A stretch of DNA of 15,116 nucleotides from Pseudomonadota bacterium (GTDB lineage: Bacteria; Desulfobacterota; JADFVX01). This document shows, piece after piece, positions 1 to 7,412 of this stretch (position 1 is its first letter; each line of letters opens with the position of its first letter). Below the pieces are notes generated by a model that saw only the letters and a list, made by a program, of their open reading frames with translations, was not told the DNA's origin and did no database searches. The translations under genes were made by a program, and so were the position numbers. The DNA is taken from positions 1-15,116 of the forward strand of contig JADFVX010000114.1 in the NCBI GenBank assembly GCA_015222755.1. The letters run 5' to 3'.

Positions 1-81
1 CGTCGTCTTACCATGGTCAACATGACCTATAGTACCTACGTTACAGTGCGGTTTTGTCCTCTCAAACTTTTCCTTTGCCAT
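1..81 (-). CDS. tuf: Elongation factor Tu, 5' fragment (second tuf copy)
   Basis: This is the first 27 codons of EF-Tu, the GTPase that delivers aminoacyl-tRNA to the ribosomal A site in the cytoplasm. The gene runs off the low-coordinate edge of the window. The translated start, MAKEKFERTKPHCNVGTIGH, is followed by VDHGKTT, which contains the P-loop (G1) of the GTPase domain at residues 19-26. The ATG at 81 is set by a strong AAGGAGG ribosome-binding site at 92-98, 10 bases upstream. It lies 56 bases downstream of the fusA stop, the standard last position of the str operon (rpsL-rpsG-fusA-tuf), and is probably cotranscribed from the promoter before rpsL. The gap from 82 to 137 shows no clear terminator or promoter. 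Only the N-terminus is visible, but this motif is specific enough for a firm call. A different tuf copy ends at the other edge of the window. Confidence 0.96.
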   Translation of the reverse strand, partial: MAKEKFERTKPHCNVGTIGHVDHGKTT

Positions 82-137
82 CGTCTATATTCCTCCTTCG
101 CTTAAAACTGTATAAATTCTGTACTATAAAGTTAGTC

Positions 138-2210
138 TTATTCGCCCTTCATCTTTGCAGCGATCTCGTCTGCAATGCTCCTTGGCACCTGCTCGTAGAG
201 GGCAAACTGCATAGAGTAAGTAGCCCTGCCCTGAGTCGCCGACCTCAGGTCTGTTGAGTAGCCAAACATCTCCGCAAGTGGAACTTGAGCCGCTACCACC
301 TTCGATTTAGCTCTGTCCTCCATGGACTGTATCTTTCCACGTCGAGAGTTGATGTCACCAATAACGTCGCCCATAAAATCCTCAGGTACTGTAATCTCTA
401 CATCCATAATAGGCTCAAGAAGCGCAGGGCCCGCCTTTGCAGCACCTTGTTTAAAACCCATGGAGCCAGCTATTTTGAAGGCCATTTCAGAAGAGTCAAC
501 GTCATGATAGGAACCATCATAAAGGGTAGCCTTCATATCCAACATTGGGAAACCAGCTAAAACACCGTTCTGCATAGCCTCGGCAATACCTTTCCCGACA
601 GCCGGGATATATTCAGAAGGAACTGCTCCGCCCTTAATCTTATTTATAAACTCGAATCCGCCTCCAGCTTCATTCGGCTCAAGTTTCAGCCACACATGCC
701 CATACTGACCGCGCCCACCGGATTGTTTTACATACTTACCTTCTACCTCGACGGACTTGGTAATAGTTTCCCTATAGGCAACCTGTGGTTTACCAACGTT
801 AGCCTCAACGCTAAATTCTCTCATCATCCTGTCAACAAGAATCTCAAGGTGAAGCTCCCCCATACCGGAGATAATAGTCTGACCAGTCTCTTCATCAGTC
901 TGCACCCTGAAAGATGGGTCCTCTGCTGCAAGCTTGCCAAGAGCAACACCCATCTTTTCCTGATCTGACTTTGTCTTAGGCTCTATGGCAATAGATATAA
1001 CAGGATCAGGAAAGTCCATTGATTCCAGTATAATCTGATTTTTATCGTCACAAAGGGTATCCCCAGTCGTAACAGACTTAAGGCCTACAGCGGCAGCAAT
1101 ATCACCTGCGGATATAGTCTTAATCTCTTCACGCTTATTGGCATGCATCTTAACGATACGTCCAAAACGCTCTTTTTTACCCTTAGTAGAGTTGTAGACA
1201 TGATCCCCAGTCTCTATCGTACCGGAGTATACACGGAAAAAGGTCAGGTTCCCAACAAAGGGATCGTTTGCAATCTTAAAGGCCAGCGCAGAAAATGGCT
1301 CTTTTGCATCTGCCTTCCTCAAGGCCTTCTCTTCCGTCCTGGGAACAATACCCTCTATATCGGGAACGTCCAGAGGAGAGGGCAGATAATCGACTACCGC
1401 GTCCAGAAGCTGCTGAACACCCTTATTCTTAAAAGCAGAGCCACAAAGAACCGGGACAAAGGTGAAGGACAGCGTAGCCTTACGAATACCGGCTACAAGC
1501 TCTTCATTAGTTATCTCCTCGCCCTCAAGGTACTTCTCCATGAGCGCGTCGTCTGCCTCAGCTACCGCCTCTACAAGCTTTTCCCTGTATTCTTTAGCCT
1601 GAGCCAAAAGATCCTCAGGTATCTCGACCTCAGTACAGGTCATACCCTTAGTTTCTTCATCGTAGGATATAGCCTTCATCTTAACAAGGTCAACTACACC
1701 AGCGAAATCTTCTTCGGCACCTACTGGGATCTGCAGAGCGACAGGGTTTGCACCGAGCCGGTCCTTTATCATGGATATACCATTGAAAAAATCAGCACCT
1801 ACCCTGTCCATCTTATTTACAAATGCTATCCTTGGAACACCATATCTGTCAGCCTGGCGCCACACTGTCTCCGATTGCGGCTCAACGCCAGATACCGAAC
1901 AAAAAACCGCCACAGCACCATCGAGAACACGAAGAGAACGCTCAACCTCAATAGTAAAGTCAACGTGACCCGGAGTATCAATGATATTTATCCTGTGATC
2001 ACGCCATGAACAGGTGGTAGCCGCAGAAGTAATAGTAATACCTCTCTCCTGCTCCTGCTCCATCCAGTCCATCGTAGCCGCGCCATCATGGACCTCGCCG
2101 ATCTTGTAGGACACTCCAGTATAATAGAGTATCCTCTCTGTCGTTGTAGTCTTACCGGCGTCTATGTGCGCCATAATCCCGATATTACGGGTAGTATCTA
2201 AAATGCCCAA
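138..2210 (-). CDS. fusA: Translation elongation factor G
   Basis: EF-G is the 690-residue GTPase that drives tRNA-mRNA translocation and, with RRF, ribosome recycling. The GTPase motifs are complete: AHIDAGKT at 14-21 (G1), RGITITSA at 56-63 (G2), DTPGH at 78-82 (G3) and NKMD at 132-135 (G4). The C-terminal half holds domain IV, with the conserved GGRGQYGHV and DGSYHDVDSSEMAF stretches, and domain V. Length is normal for bacterial EF-G (about 690-705). The start is TTG at 2210: the frame is closed by a TAG just upstream, no ATG fits, and GAGG sits six bases before the TTG. Starting there gives the family-typical N-terminus MGILDTTRNIGIMAHIDAGK. It follows rpsG by 24 bases and precedes tuf by 56, as in a str operon. 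No inactivating change is seen. Confidence 0.98.
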   Translation of the reverse strand: MGILDTTRNIGIMAHIDAGKTTTTERILYYTGVSYKIGEVHDGAATMDWMEQEQERGITITSAATTCSWRDHRINIIDTPGHVDFTIEVERSLRVLDGAVAVFCSVSGVEPQSETVWRQADRYGVPRIAFVNKMDRVGADFFNGISMIKDRLGANPVALQIPVGAEEDFAGVVDLVKMKAISYDEETKGMTCTEVEIPEDLLAQAKEYREKLVEAVAEADDALMEKYLEGEEITNEELVAGIRKATLSFTFVPVLCGSAFKNKGVQQLLDAVVDYLPSPLDVPDIEGIVPRTEEKALRKADAKEPFSALAFKIANDPFVGNLTFFRVYSGTIETGDHVYNSTKGKKERFGRIVKMHANKREEIKTISAGDIAAAVGLKSVTTGDTLCDDKNQIILESMDFPDPVISIAIEPKTKSDQEKMGVALGKLAAEDPSFRVQTDEETGQTIISGMGELHLEILVDRMMREFSVEANVGKPQVAYRETITKSVEVEGKYVKQSGGRGQYGHVWLKLEPNEAGGGFEFINKIKGGAVPSEYIPAVGKGIAEAMQNGVLAGFPMLDMKATLYDGSYHDVDSSEMAFKIAGSMGFKQGAAKAGPALLEPIMDVEITVPEDFMGDVIGDINSRRGKIQSMEDRAKSKVVAAQVPLAEMFGYSTDLRSATQGRATYSMQFALYEQVPRSIADEIAAKMKGE

Positions 2211-2234
2211 CTCAAACCTCTATAACTTTTAATT

Positions 2235-2705
2235 CTACCAGCGATAATGCGCAAATGCCCTGTTTGCCTCGGCCATTCTGTGCATCTCTTCTTTACGCTT
2301 GAAAGCACCGCCCCGCTCACTGACAGCGTCCATCAATTCCCCAGCCAATCTCTCACACATCGTGCGCTCCGAACGCTCCCTGGCATAAGAAACAAGCCAT
2401 TTCATACCAAGAGCAGACCTTCTTTCCGGCCTGACCTCAACAGGAACCTGATAAGTCGCACCACCAACACGCCTCGCCTTAACCTCTACGCTAGGCTTAA
2501 CATTATCCACGGCCTTCTTAAAGGCCTGAAGAGGATCTTCTTTAGTCTTTTCCTTTACAATATCAAAGGCTCCGTAGAGTATTTTTTCCGCCACGCTCTT
2601 CTTTCCACTAAGCATCAAGCGGCATATAAACTTGGACACCGCCTTATCTCCGAACTTCGGATCAGGTATCACTTCTCTTTTCGGAACTTCTCTTCTTCTT
2701 GGCAT
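2235..2705 (-). CDS. rpsG: 30S ribosomal protein S7
   Basis: S7 is a primary 16S rRNA-binding protein that nucleates assembly of the 30S head and touches the E-site tRNA. The 156-residue product has the usual family length and opens with MPRRREVPKREVIPDPKFGD. It carries the conserved RRVGGATYQVPVEV and RRSALGMKWL segments in the middle and ends in the basic HRMAEANRAFAHYRW tail that contacts the 30S platform side. It starts at ATG and sits 24 bases after rpsL and 24 bases before fusA. In E. coli S7 represses its own operon by binding a structured spacer of nearly 100 bases between rpsL and rpsG. The 24-base spacer here is too short for that element, so the E. coli control mode is probably absent. 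Identity is secure. Confidence 0.98.
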   Translation of the reverse strand: MPRRREVPKREVIPDPKFGDKAVSKFICRLMLSGKKSVAEKILYGAFDIVKEKTKEDPLQAFKKAVDNVKPSVEVKARRVGGATYQVPVEVRPERRSALGMKWLVSYARERSERTMCERLAGELMDAVSERGGAFKRKEEMHRMAEANRAFAHYRW

Positions 2706-2729
2706 AATTCCCTCACAAACACTACTTAA

Positions 2730-3101
2730 TTACTTAGGCCGCTTAGCACCATACTTGGAGCGCCCCTGCCTTCTATCCGATACACCAGCAGTATCGAGAA
2801 CACCACGAATCATATGATACCTTACACCAGGAATATCTTTAATCCTGCCACCCCTGATAAGAACAACAGAGTGTTCCTGAAGATTATGCCCTACTCCCGG
2901 AATATAAGACGTAACCTCTATCCCATTTGTCAGGCGAACCCTGGCAACCTTTCTAAGGGCAGAGTTTGGCTTCTTCGGGGTCGTCGTATAGACCCTGACA
3001 CAAACACCACGCCTCTGAGGACACTGCTCAAGGGCAGGGGCCTTCTCTTTCTTCTTAATCTTCTTTCTGCCTTTTCTTATCAGCTGACTTATCGTCGGCA
3101 T
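2730..3101 (-). CDS. rpsL: 30S ribosomal protein S12
   Basis: S12 lies at the decoding centre of the 30S subunit and affects tRNA selection accuracy. The 123-residue product has the normal length for bacterial S12 and begins MPTISQLIRKGRKK. The conserved loop TTTPKKPNSALRKVAR includes Lys43, and RIKDIPGVRYH contains Lys88 and Asp89. These lysines are the usual sites of streptomycin-resistance substitutions and both are wild type. Asp89 is the residue that carries the methylthio modification in E. coli. The gene starts at ATG and is the first gene after the promoter at 3170-3198, so it heads the str operon rpsL-rpsG-fusA-tuf. It also follows rpoC directly by 163 bases, with no L7Ae-family gene between as is common in Firmicutes. 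Confidence 0.98.
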   Translation of the reverse strand: MPTISQLIRKGRKKIKKKEKAPALEQCPQRRGVCVRVYTTTPKKPNSALRKVARVRLTNGIEVTSYIPGVGHNLQEHSVVLIRGGRIKDIPGVRYHMIRGVLDTAGVSDRRQGRSKYGAKRPK

Positions 3102-3146
3102 ACTTACTCTCCCAACTGATTAATTTCTCTAAATCGGATACTTCGT

Positions 3147-3157
3147 GTCATAATGAC
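3147..3157. repeat. Short perfect inverted repeat in the rpsL leader
   Basis: GTCAT-A-ATGAC is an 11-base perfect palindrome located a few bases downstream of the predicted start of transcription of the str promoter. Its one-base centre disfavours an RNA hairpin of the full arms, so if it has a role it is more likely a protein-binding site on DNA. It may also be chance; no regulator is identifiable from the sequence. Confidence 0.35.
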
Positions 3158-3169
3158 GCAAAGCAGACT

Positions 3170-3198
3170 ATTATATGCAAAGACCACACACCTGTCAA
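3170..3198 (-). promoter_or_regulatory. Consensus sigma-70 promoter of the str operon
   Basis: On the minus strand the -35 box TTGACA (3193-3198) and the -10 box TATAAT (3170-3175) both match the consensus at all six positions and are separated by exactly 17 bases. The predicted start of transcription is near 3163, giving a leader of about 60 bases before the rpsL ATG at 3101. The DNA just upstream of -35 is A/T-rich (GAAAATAG), which could act as an UP element. The position between rpoC and rpsL fits an internal strong promoter that raises S12, S7, EF-G and EF-Tu above the level of RNA polymerase subunits. The match is seen directly; activity is inferred. Confidence 0.9.
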
Positions 3199-3264
3199 GA
3201 CTATTTTCAGTGTCGTGTCAGAAAAACGCTGGTGCTTATTGCCGGCACTTCAAGAGACACAAAA

Positions 3265-6200
3265 TCAGGTCGCTTCGCCTGCGACAGCATCTCCCTCAAC
3301 TTCAGGAACTGGGGTTTCTTCTGTCACCTCTGTATCAAGAGAAAAGTCTTTGTATCTTGCCATTCCTGTTCCGGCAGGTATGAGACGTCCCATAATAACG
3401 TTTTCCTTGAGACCTCTAAGGTAGTCCGACTTGCCTTCGATTGCGGCCTGAGTCAGCACCTTGGTAGTCTCCTGGAATGATGCCGCTGAAATAAAGCTAT
3501 CCGTACTGAGTGAGGCCTTGGTTATTCCAAGAAGCAGGGGCTCAGCCTTGGCCGGAGTTCCACCCTTGGCCACCACTTTCTCATTAGCATCGGCAAAACG
3601 CATCCTCTCAATCTCATCGCCGGGAAGCAGGTCGGTATCTCCGGCATCGACGATACGAACCCTTCTGAGCATCTGCCTTACTATGACTTCAATATGCTTG
3701 TCATTTATCTTAACGCCCTGGAGTCGGTAAACTTCCTGCACTTCATCAACGAGATACTTGGCCAGCTCTTTATCTCCCTTTATCTTGAGAATGTCGTGCG
3801 GGTCGATAGAGCCATCCACAAGCTGCTCTCCAGCCCTTAGCCTGTCTCCCTCATGGACACTTATATGTTTACCCTTAGGGACAAGGTACTCTTTTGCTTC
3901 GCCCAGCTCAGGAGTAACAACAAGCTTCCTCTTGCCCTTGGTGTCCTTACCAAAAGAGAGCACTCCGTCGATTTCAGATACAACGGCCATTTCCTTCGGT
4001 TTCCTGGCCTCGAAAAGCTCTGCTACTCTTGGAAGACCACCGGTAATATCCTTTGTCTTGGTAGTCTCACGAGGTATCTTGGCCAGGACATCTCCGGCAT
4101 CCAGATCAACACCCTCATTCACTTCAATATTAGCCCCTAGAGGCATCTGGTAGCGTGCAAGCGTCTTGCCATCTTCTCCCTTGATGGAAAGTCTCGGTCT
4201 CATATCGGCGTTCTTATATTCCACTATGATCTTCCTGGAAAGGCCGGTAACCTCATCAAGTTGCTCCCGCATGGTAACACCCTCAACGATATCGCCAAAA
4301 CGAACCCGGCCTGGCTTTTCCGTCAGGATCGGAATCGTATAAGGATCCCACTCGGCAAGAAGCCCACCCTTTTCTACCAGGCCACCTTCCTCAATTGCCA
4401 GCTTAGCACCATAAACAAGCAGGTAGCGCTCGCGATCACGGCCCGTATCATCGACTATAACCACTTCGGCGTTCCTGTTCATAACGATCAAAGTACCTTC
4501 CTTGGTCTTGACAATGCTGAGGCCAACATACTTGACAGTACCGCCGTTCCTCGCCTCAAGAGTAGTCTGCTCGGCCCGCCTGCTGGCCGTACCACCGATG
4601 TGGAAGGTCCGCATTGTAAGCTGCGTTCCCGGCTCACCAATAGACTGTGCTGCAACAATGCCCACCGCCTCACCGATATGCACCATACGCCCTCGGGCGA
4701 GGTCTCTACCATAACATTTTATACATATGCCTACCTTCGCCTTACAGGTAAGAACAGTACGGATAAGGACACGATCAATACCGGCTGATTCAACACGTTC
4801 TACCAGGTCTTCGTCGATCTCCTTGTTGGCAGAAACTAAAACTTCATCAGTAACGGGGTCTTTGATGTCCTCAAGGGCAACACGCCCGAGAATCCTGTCT
4901 CCAAGGCCTTCTATGATCTCTCCACCTTCAACGAGTGATGACACATAAATACCGTCAATGGTACCGCAATCCTCTTCGTTGATTATGACGTCCTGGGAAA
5001 CATCAACAAGCCTCCTCGTAAGATAGCCGGAGTTGGCCGTCTTGAGAGCAGTATCTGCAAGACCTTTTCTTGCACCATGAGTTGAGATAAAGTACTGGAG
5101 TACTGTCAATCCATCACGAAAGTTTGAAGTAATCGGCGTTTCAATAATGGCACCGGAAGGCTTTGCCATAAGTCCCCTCATACCGGCAAGCTGCCTGATC
5201 TGCTGCGCACTGCCTCTGGCCCCTGAATCAGCCATCATGTAGATAGGGTTGAAGCTTGGAGTCTTCCTCTTATTGCCTTCTTTATCGACGATCTCCTCAA
5301 CGCCAAGCTCGCCCATCATCTCATCAGCAATCTGCTCTGTAACATGGGCCCAGATATCAACGACCTTGTTATAGCGCTCTCCATCGGTTATTAGGCCGTC
5401 AGTATACTGCTTGGCAATCTCAACGACCTCTTTTTGGGCCTTGTCTATAAACTCACCACGGTTCTTCGGTATAACCATATCATCAATAGAGATTGAGATG
5501 CCGGCCATTGTCGCATATTTATAACCCAGATTTTTGAGCTGATCTGCAAGTATAACCGTCTTTTTTGCTCCGACAATCCTGAACGCCTGATCTATAAGCG
5601 TGGCAAGGGCCTTTTTGGTCATAACTGCATTGACAAACTCAAAGGGTATCTCAGAAGGGATTATCTCGCTGAATATGATCCTCCCTACTGTAGTATCGTG
5701 GATCTTACCATGCAGCCTGGCCTTTACTGCCGCCTGCAGGTGTACCTCACCGGCATCATAGGCGACACGCAGCTCCTCAGGTGAAGAAAAAATCATGCCC
5801 TCGCCTTTGACGAGAGGCTTTTCGCGGGTCATATAGTAAAGACCCAGAACAATATCCTGACTCGGAACGATAATCGGCTTACCGCTTGCAGGAGACAGTA
5901 TATTGTTTGTAGACATCATCAGGACACGGGCCTCAAGCTGTGCCTCAATTGAAAGTGGCAGGTGAACCGCCATCTGGTCTCCGTCAAAATCAGCATTGTA
6001 GGCAGTACACACGAGAGGATGGAGCTGAATAGCCTTCCCGTCTGCAAGTACAGGCTCAAAAGCCTGAATACCGAGTCGGTGAAGAGTAGGGGCACGGTTA
6101 AGCATAACTGGATGTTCACGGATAACCTCATCAAGGATATCCCATACCTCAGGCCTTTCCTCTTCAACCATCTTTTTCGCATTTTTTATGGTCGTTACAT

Positions 6201-7368
6201 GCCCGCGCTCTTCCAGCTTATTAAATATAAATGGCTTGAAAAGTTCCAGCGCCATTTTTTTAGGTATTCCGCACTGGTGCAGCTTCAGCTCCGGACCGAC
6301 AACAATAACTGAACGCCCGGAGTAGTCTACACGCTTCCCAAGAAGGTTTTGACGGAAACGCCCCTGCTTACCCTTGAGCATGTCACTTAGAGACTTAAGG
6401 GGGCGCTTGTTGGGCCCAGTTATAACCTTTCCTCGCCTGCCATTATCAAAGAGAGCGTCTACGGACTCCTGAAGCATACGCTTTTCATTCCTTACGATTA
6501 TATCAGGTGCACCCAGTTCCATAAGTCTCTTGAGGCGGTTGTTTCTGTTGATCACACGCCTGTAAAGGTCGTTCAGATCGGAAGTAACAAACCTGCCGCC
6601 CTCCAGTGGCACCAAGGGCCTGAGGTCGGGTGCAATAACGGGTATTACTTTCATTACCATCCACTCAGGAAGGTTATCAGAAAGCCGGAAGGCATCAACT
6701 ACTTTGAGCCTTTTTGCTATTTTTTTGCGTTTCGCATCAGAAGATGTTTCCTTCAAGTCCGCCCTAAGAGTTGTAGCTATTTCTTCAAGATCAAGCTCTT
6801 TAAGAAGCTCACGAACAGTCTCGGCCCCCATGCCGGCCTCGAAATCACCGGCATACTCCTCCATAGCCTTGTAATACTCTTCTTCAGTCAGAAGCTGTCT
6901 CTTTTCAAGAAGTGTTTCCTTCGGGTCTGTTACCATATAGGCCTCGAAGTAAAGCACTTTCTCAAGGTCTTTAAGGGTGATGTCAAGCAGATTACCTATA
7001 CGGCTGGGCAGACTCTTGAGGAACCAGATATGTGCAACGGGTGTAGCCAGCTCAATGTGACCCAGCCTCTCACGTCTGACCTTTGATTGTATAACTTCCA
7101 CACCGCATTTTTCACATACAACACCACGGTGCTTCATGCGTTTGAACTTACCGCAATTACATTCGTAGTCCTTTATGGGGCCGAAGATTTTTGCACAAAA
7201 AAGACCATCCCTCTCAGGCTTGAATGTCCTGTAATTAATAGTTTCAGGCTTTTTAACCTCACCATGAGACCACTCCAATATCTGCTCTGGCGAGGCAAGT
7301 GACACCTTTATGCCTTTAAATCTTAATGGATCTTTCGGCTTTTCAGTAAAACTAAAAAAGTCTTCCAA
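3265..7368 (-). CDS. rpoC: DNA-directed RNA polymerase subunit beta-prime
   Basis: The 1367-residue beta-prime subunit forms half of the RNA polymerase active site and clamp. Motifs keep E. coli numbering at the N-terminus: the first zinc site is Cys70, Cys72, Cys85 and Cys88, and the catalytic NADFDGD motif places the magnesium aspartates at 460, 462 and 464. The second zinc site is Cys801, Cys875, Cys882 and Cys885. The trigger-loop sequence GEPGTQLTMRTFHIGGTAS lies at about 911-929. It is followed by a large insertion with barrel-sandwich-like repeats, consistent with the SI3 insertion of Gram-negative bacteria. The start is TTG at 7368, chosen because no ATG fits and a strong AGGAGG precedes it. 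It gives MEDFFSFTEKP, a normal N-terminus. The gene begins 44 bases after rpoB ends and is surely cotranscribed with it. No broken motif is seen. Confidence 0.98.
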   Translation of the reverse strand: MEDFFSFTEKPKDPLRFKGIKVSLASPEQILEWSHGEVKKPETINYRTFKPERDGLFCAKIFGPIKDYECNCGKFKRMKHRGVVCEKCGVEVIQSKVRRERLGHIELATPVAHIWFLKSLPSRIGNLLDITLKDLEKVLYFEAYMVTDPKETLLEKRQLLTEEEYYKAMEEYAGDFEAGMGAETVRELLKELDLEEIATTLRADLKETSSDAKRKKIAKRLKVVDAFRLSDNLPEWMVMKVIPVIAPDLRPLVPLEGGRFVTSDLNDLYRRVINRNNRLKRLMELGAPDIIVRNEKRMLQESVDALFDNGRRGKVITGPNKRPLKSLSDMLKGKQGRFRQNLLGKRVDYSGRSVIVVGPELKLHQCGIPKKMALELFKPFIFNKLEERGHVTTIKNAKKMVEEERPEVWDILDEVIREHPVMLNRAPTLHRLGIQAFEPVLADGKAIQLHPLVCTAYNADFDGDQMAVHLPLSIEAQLEARVLMMSTNNILSPASGKPIIVPSQDIVLGLYYMTREKPLVKGEGMIFSSPEELRVAYDAGEVHLQAAVKARLHGKIHDTTVGRIIFSEIIPSEIPFEFVNAVMTKKALATLIDQAFRIVGAKKTVILADQLKNLGYKYATMAGISISIDDMVIPKNRGEFIDKAQKEVVEIAKQYTDGLITDGERYNKVVDIWAHVTEQIADEMMGELGVEEIVDKEGNKRKTPSFNPIYMMADSGARGSAQQIRQLAGMRGLMAKPSGAIIETPITSNFRDGLTVLQYFISTHGARKGLADTALKTANSGYLTRRLVDVSQDVIINEEDCGTIDGIYVSSLVEGGEIIEGLGDRILGRVALEDIKDPVTDEVLVSANKEIDEDLVERVESAGIDRVLIRTVLTCKAKVGICIKCYGRDLARGRMVHIGEAVGIVAAQSIGEPGTQLTMRTFHIGGTASRRAEQTTLEARNGGTVKYVGLSIVKTKEGTLIVMNRNAEVVIVDDTGRDRERYLLVYGAKLAIEEGGLVEKGGLLAEWDPYTIPILTEKPGRVRFGDIVEGVTMREQLDEVTGLSRKIIVEYKNADMRPRLSIKGEDGKTLARYQMPLGANIEVNEGVDLDAGDVLAKIPRETTKTKDITGGLPRVAELFEARKPKEMAVVSEIDGVLSFGKDTKGKRKLVVTPELGEAKEYLVPKGKHISVHEGDRLRAGEQLVDGSIDPHDILKIKGDKELAKYLVDEVQEVYRLQGVKINDKHIEVIVRQMLRRVRIVDAGDTDLLPGDEIERMRFADANEKVVAKGGTPAKAEPLLLGITKASLSTDSFISAASFQETTKVLTQAAIEGKSDYLRGLKENVIMGRLIPAGTGMARYKDFSLDTEVTEETPVPEVEGDAVAGEAT

Positions 7369-7412
7369 AGTCCTTTCCTCCTGTCCCGCAATTACCTTAA
7401 GTATTGTTAATT

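Noticed and set aside
1143..2009. 288-codon open frame on the plus strand
   Set aside because: It is antisense to the GTPase domain of fusA, with no ribosome-binding site or family motif seen. It is a shadow frame.
3222..3248. Possible terminator after rpoC (GTGC/GCAC stem and a run of T)
   Set aside because: The stem is only four pairs with a nine-base loop, and five bases separate it from the T-run. That is too weak to call a terminator.
5099..5130. TTGACA on the minus strand within rpoC as an internal promoter
   Set aside because: No TATAAT-like hexamer lies 16-18 bases downstream. The site falls in a conserved coding region and is probably chance.
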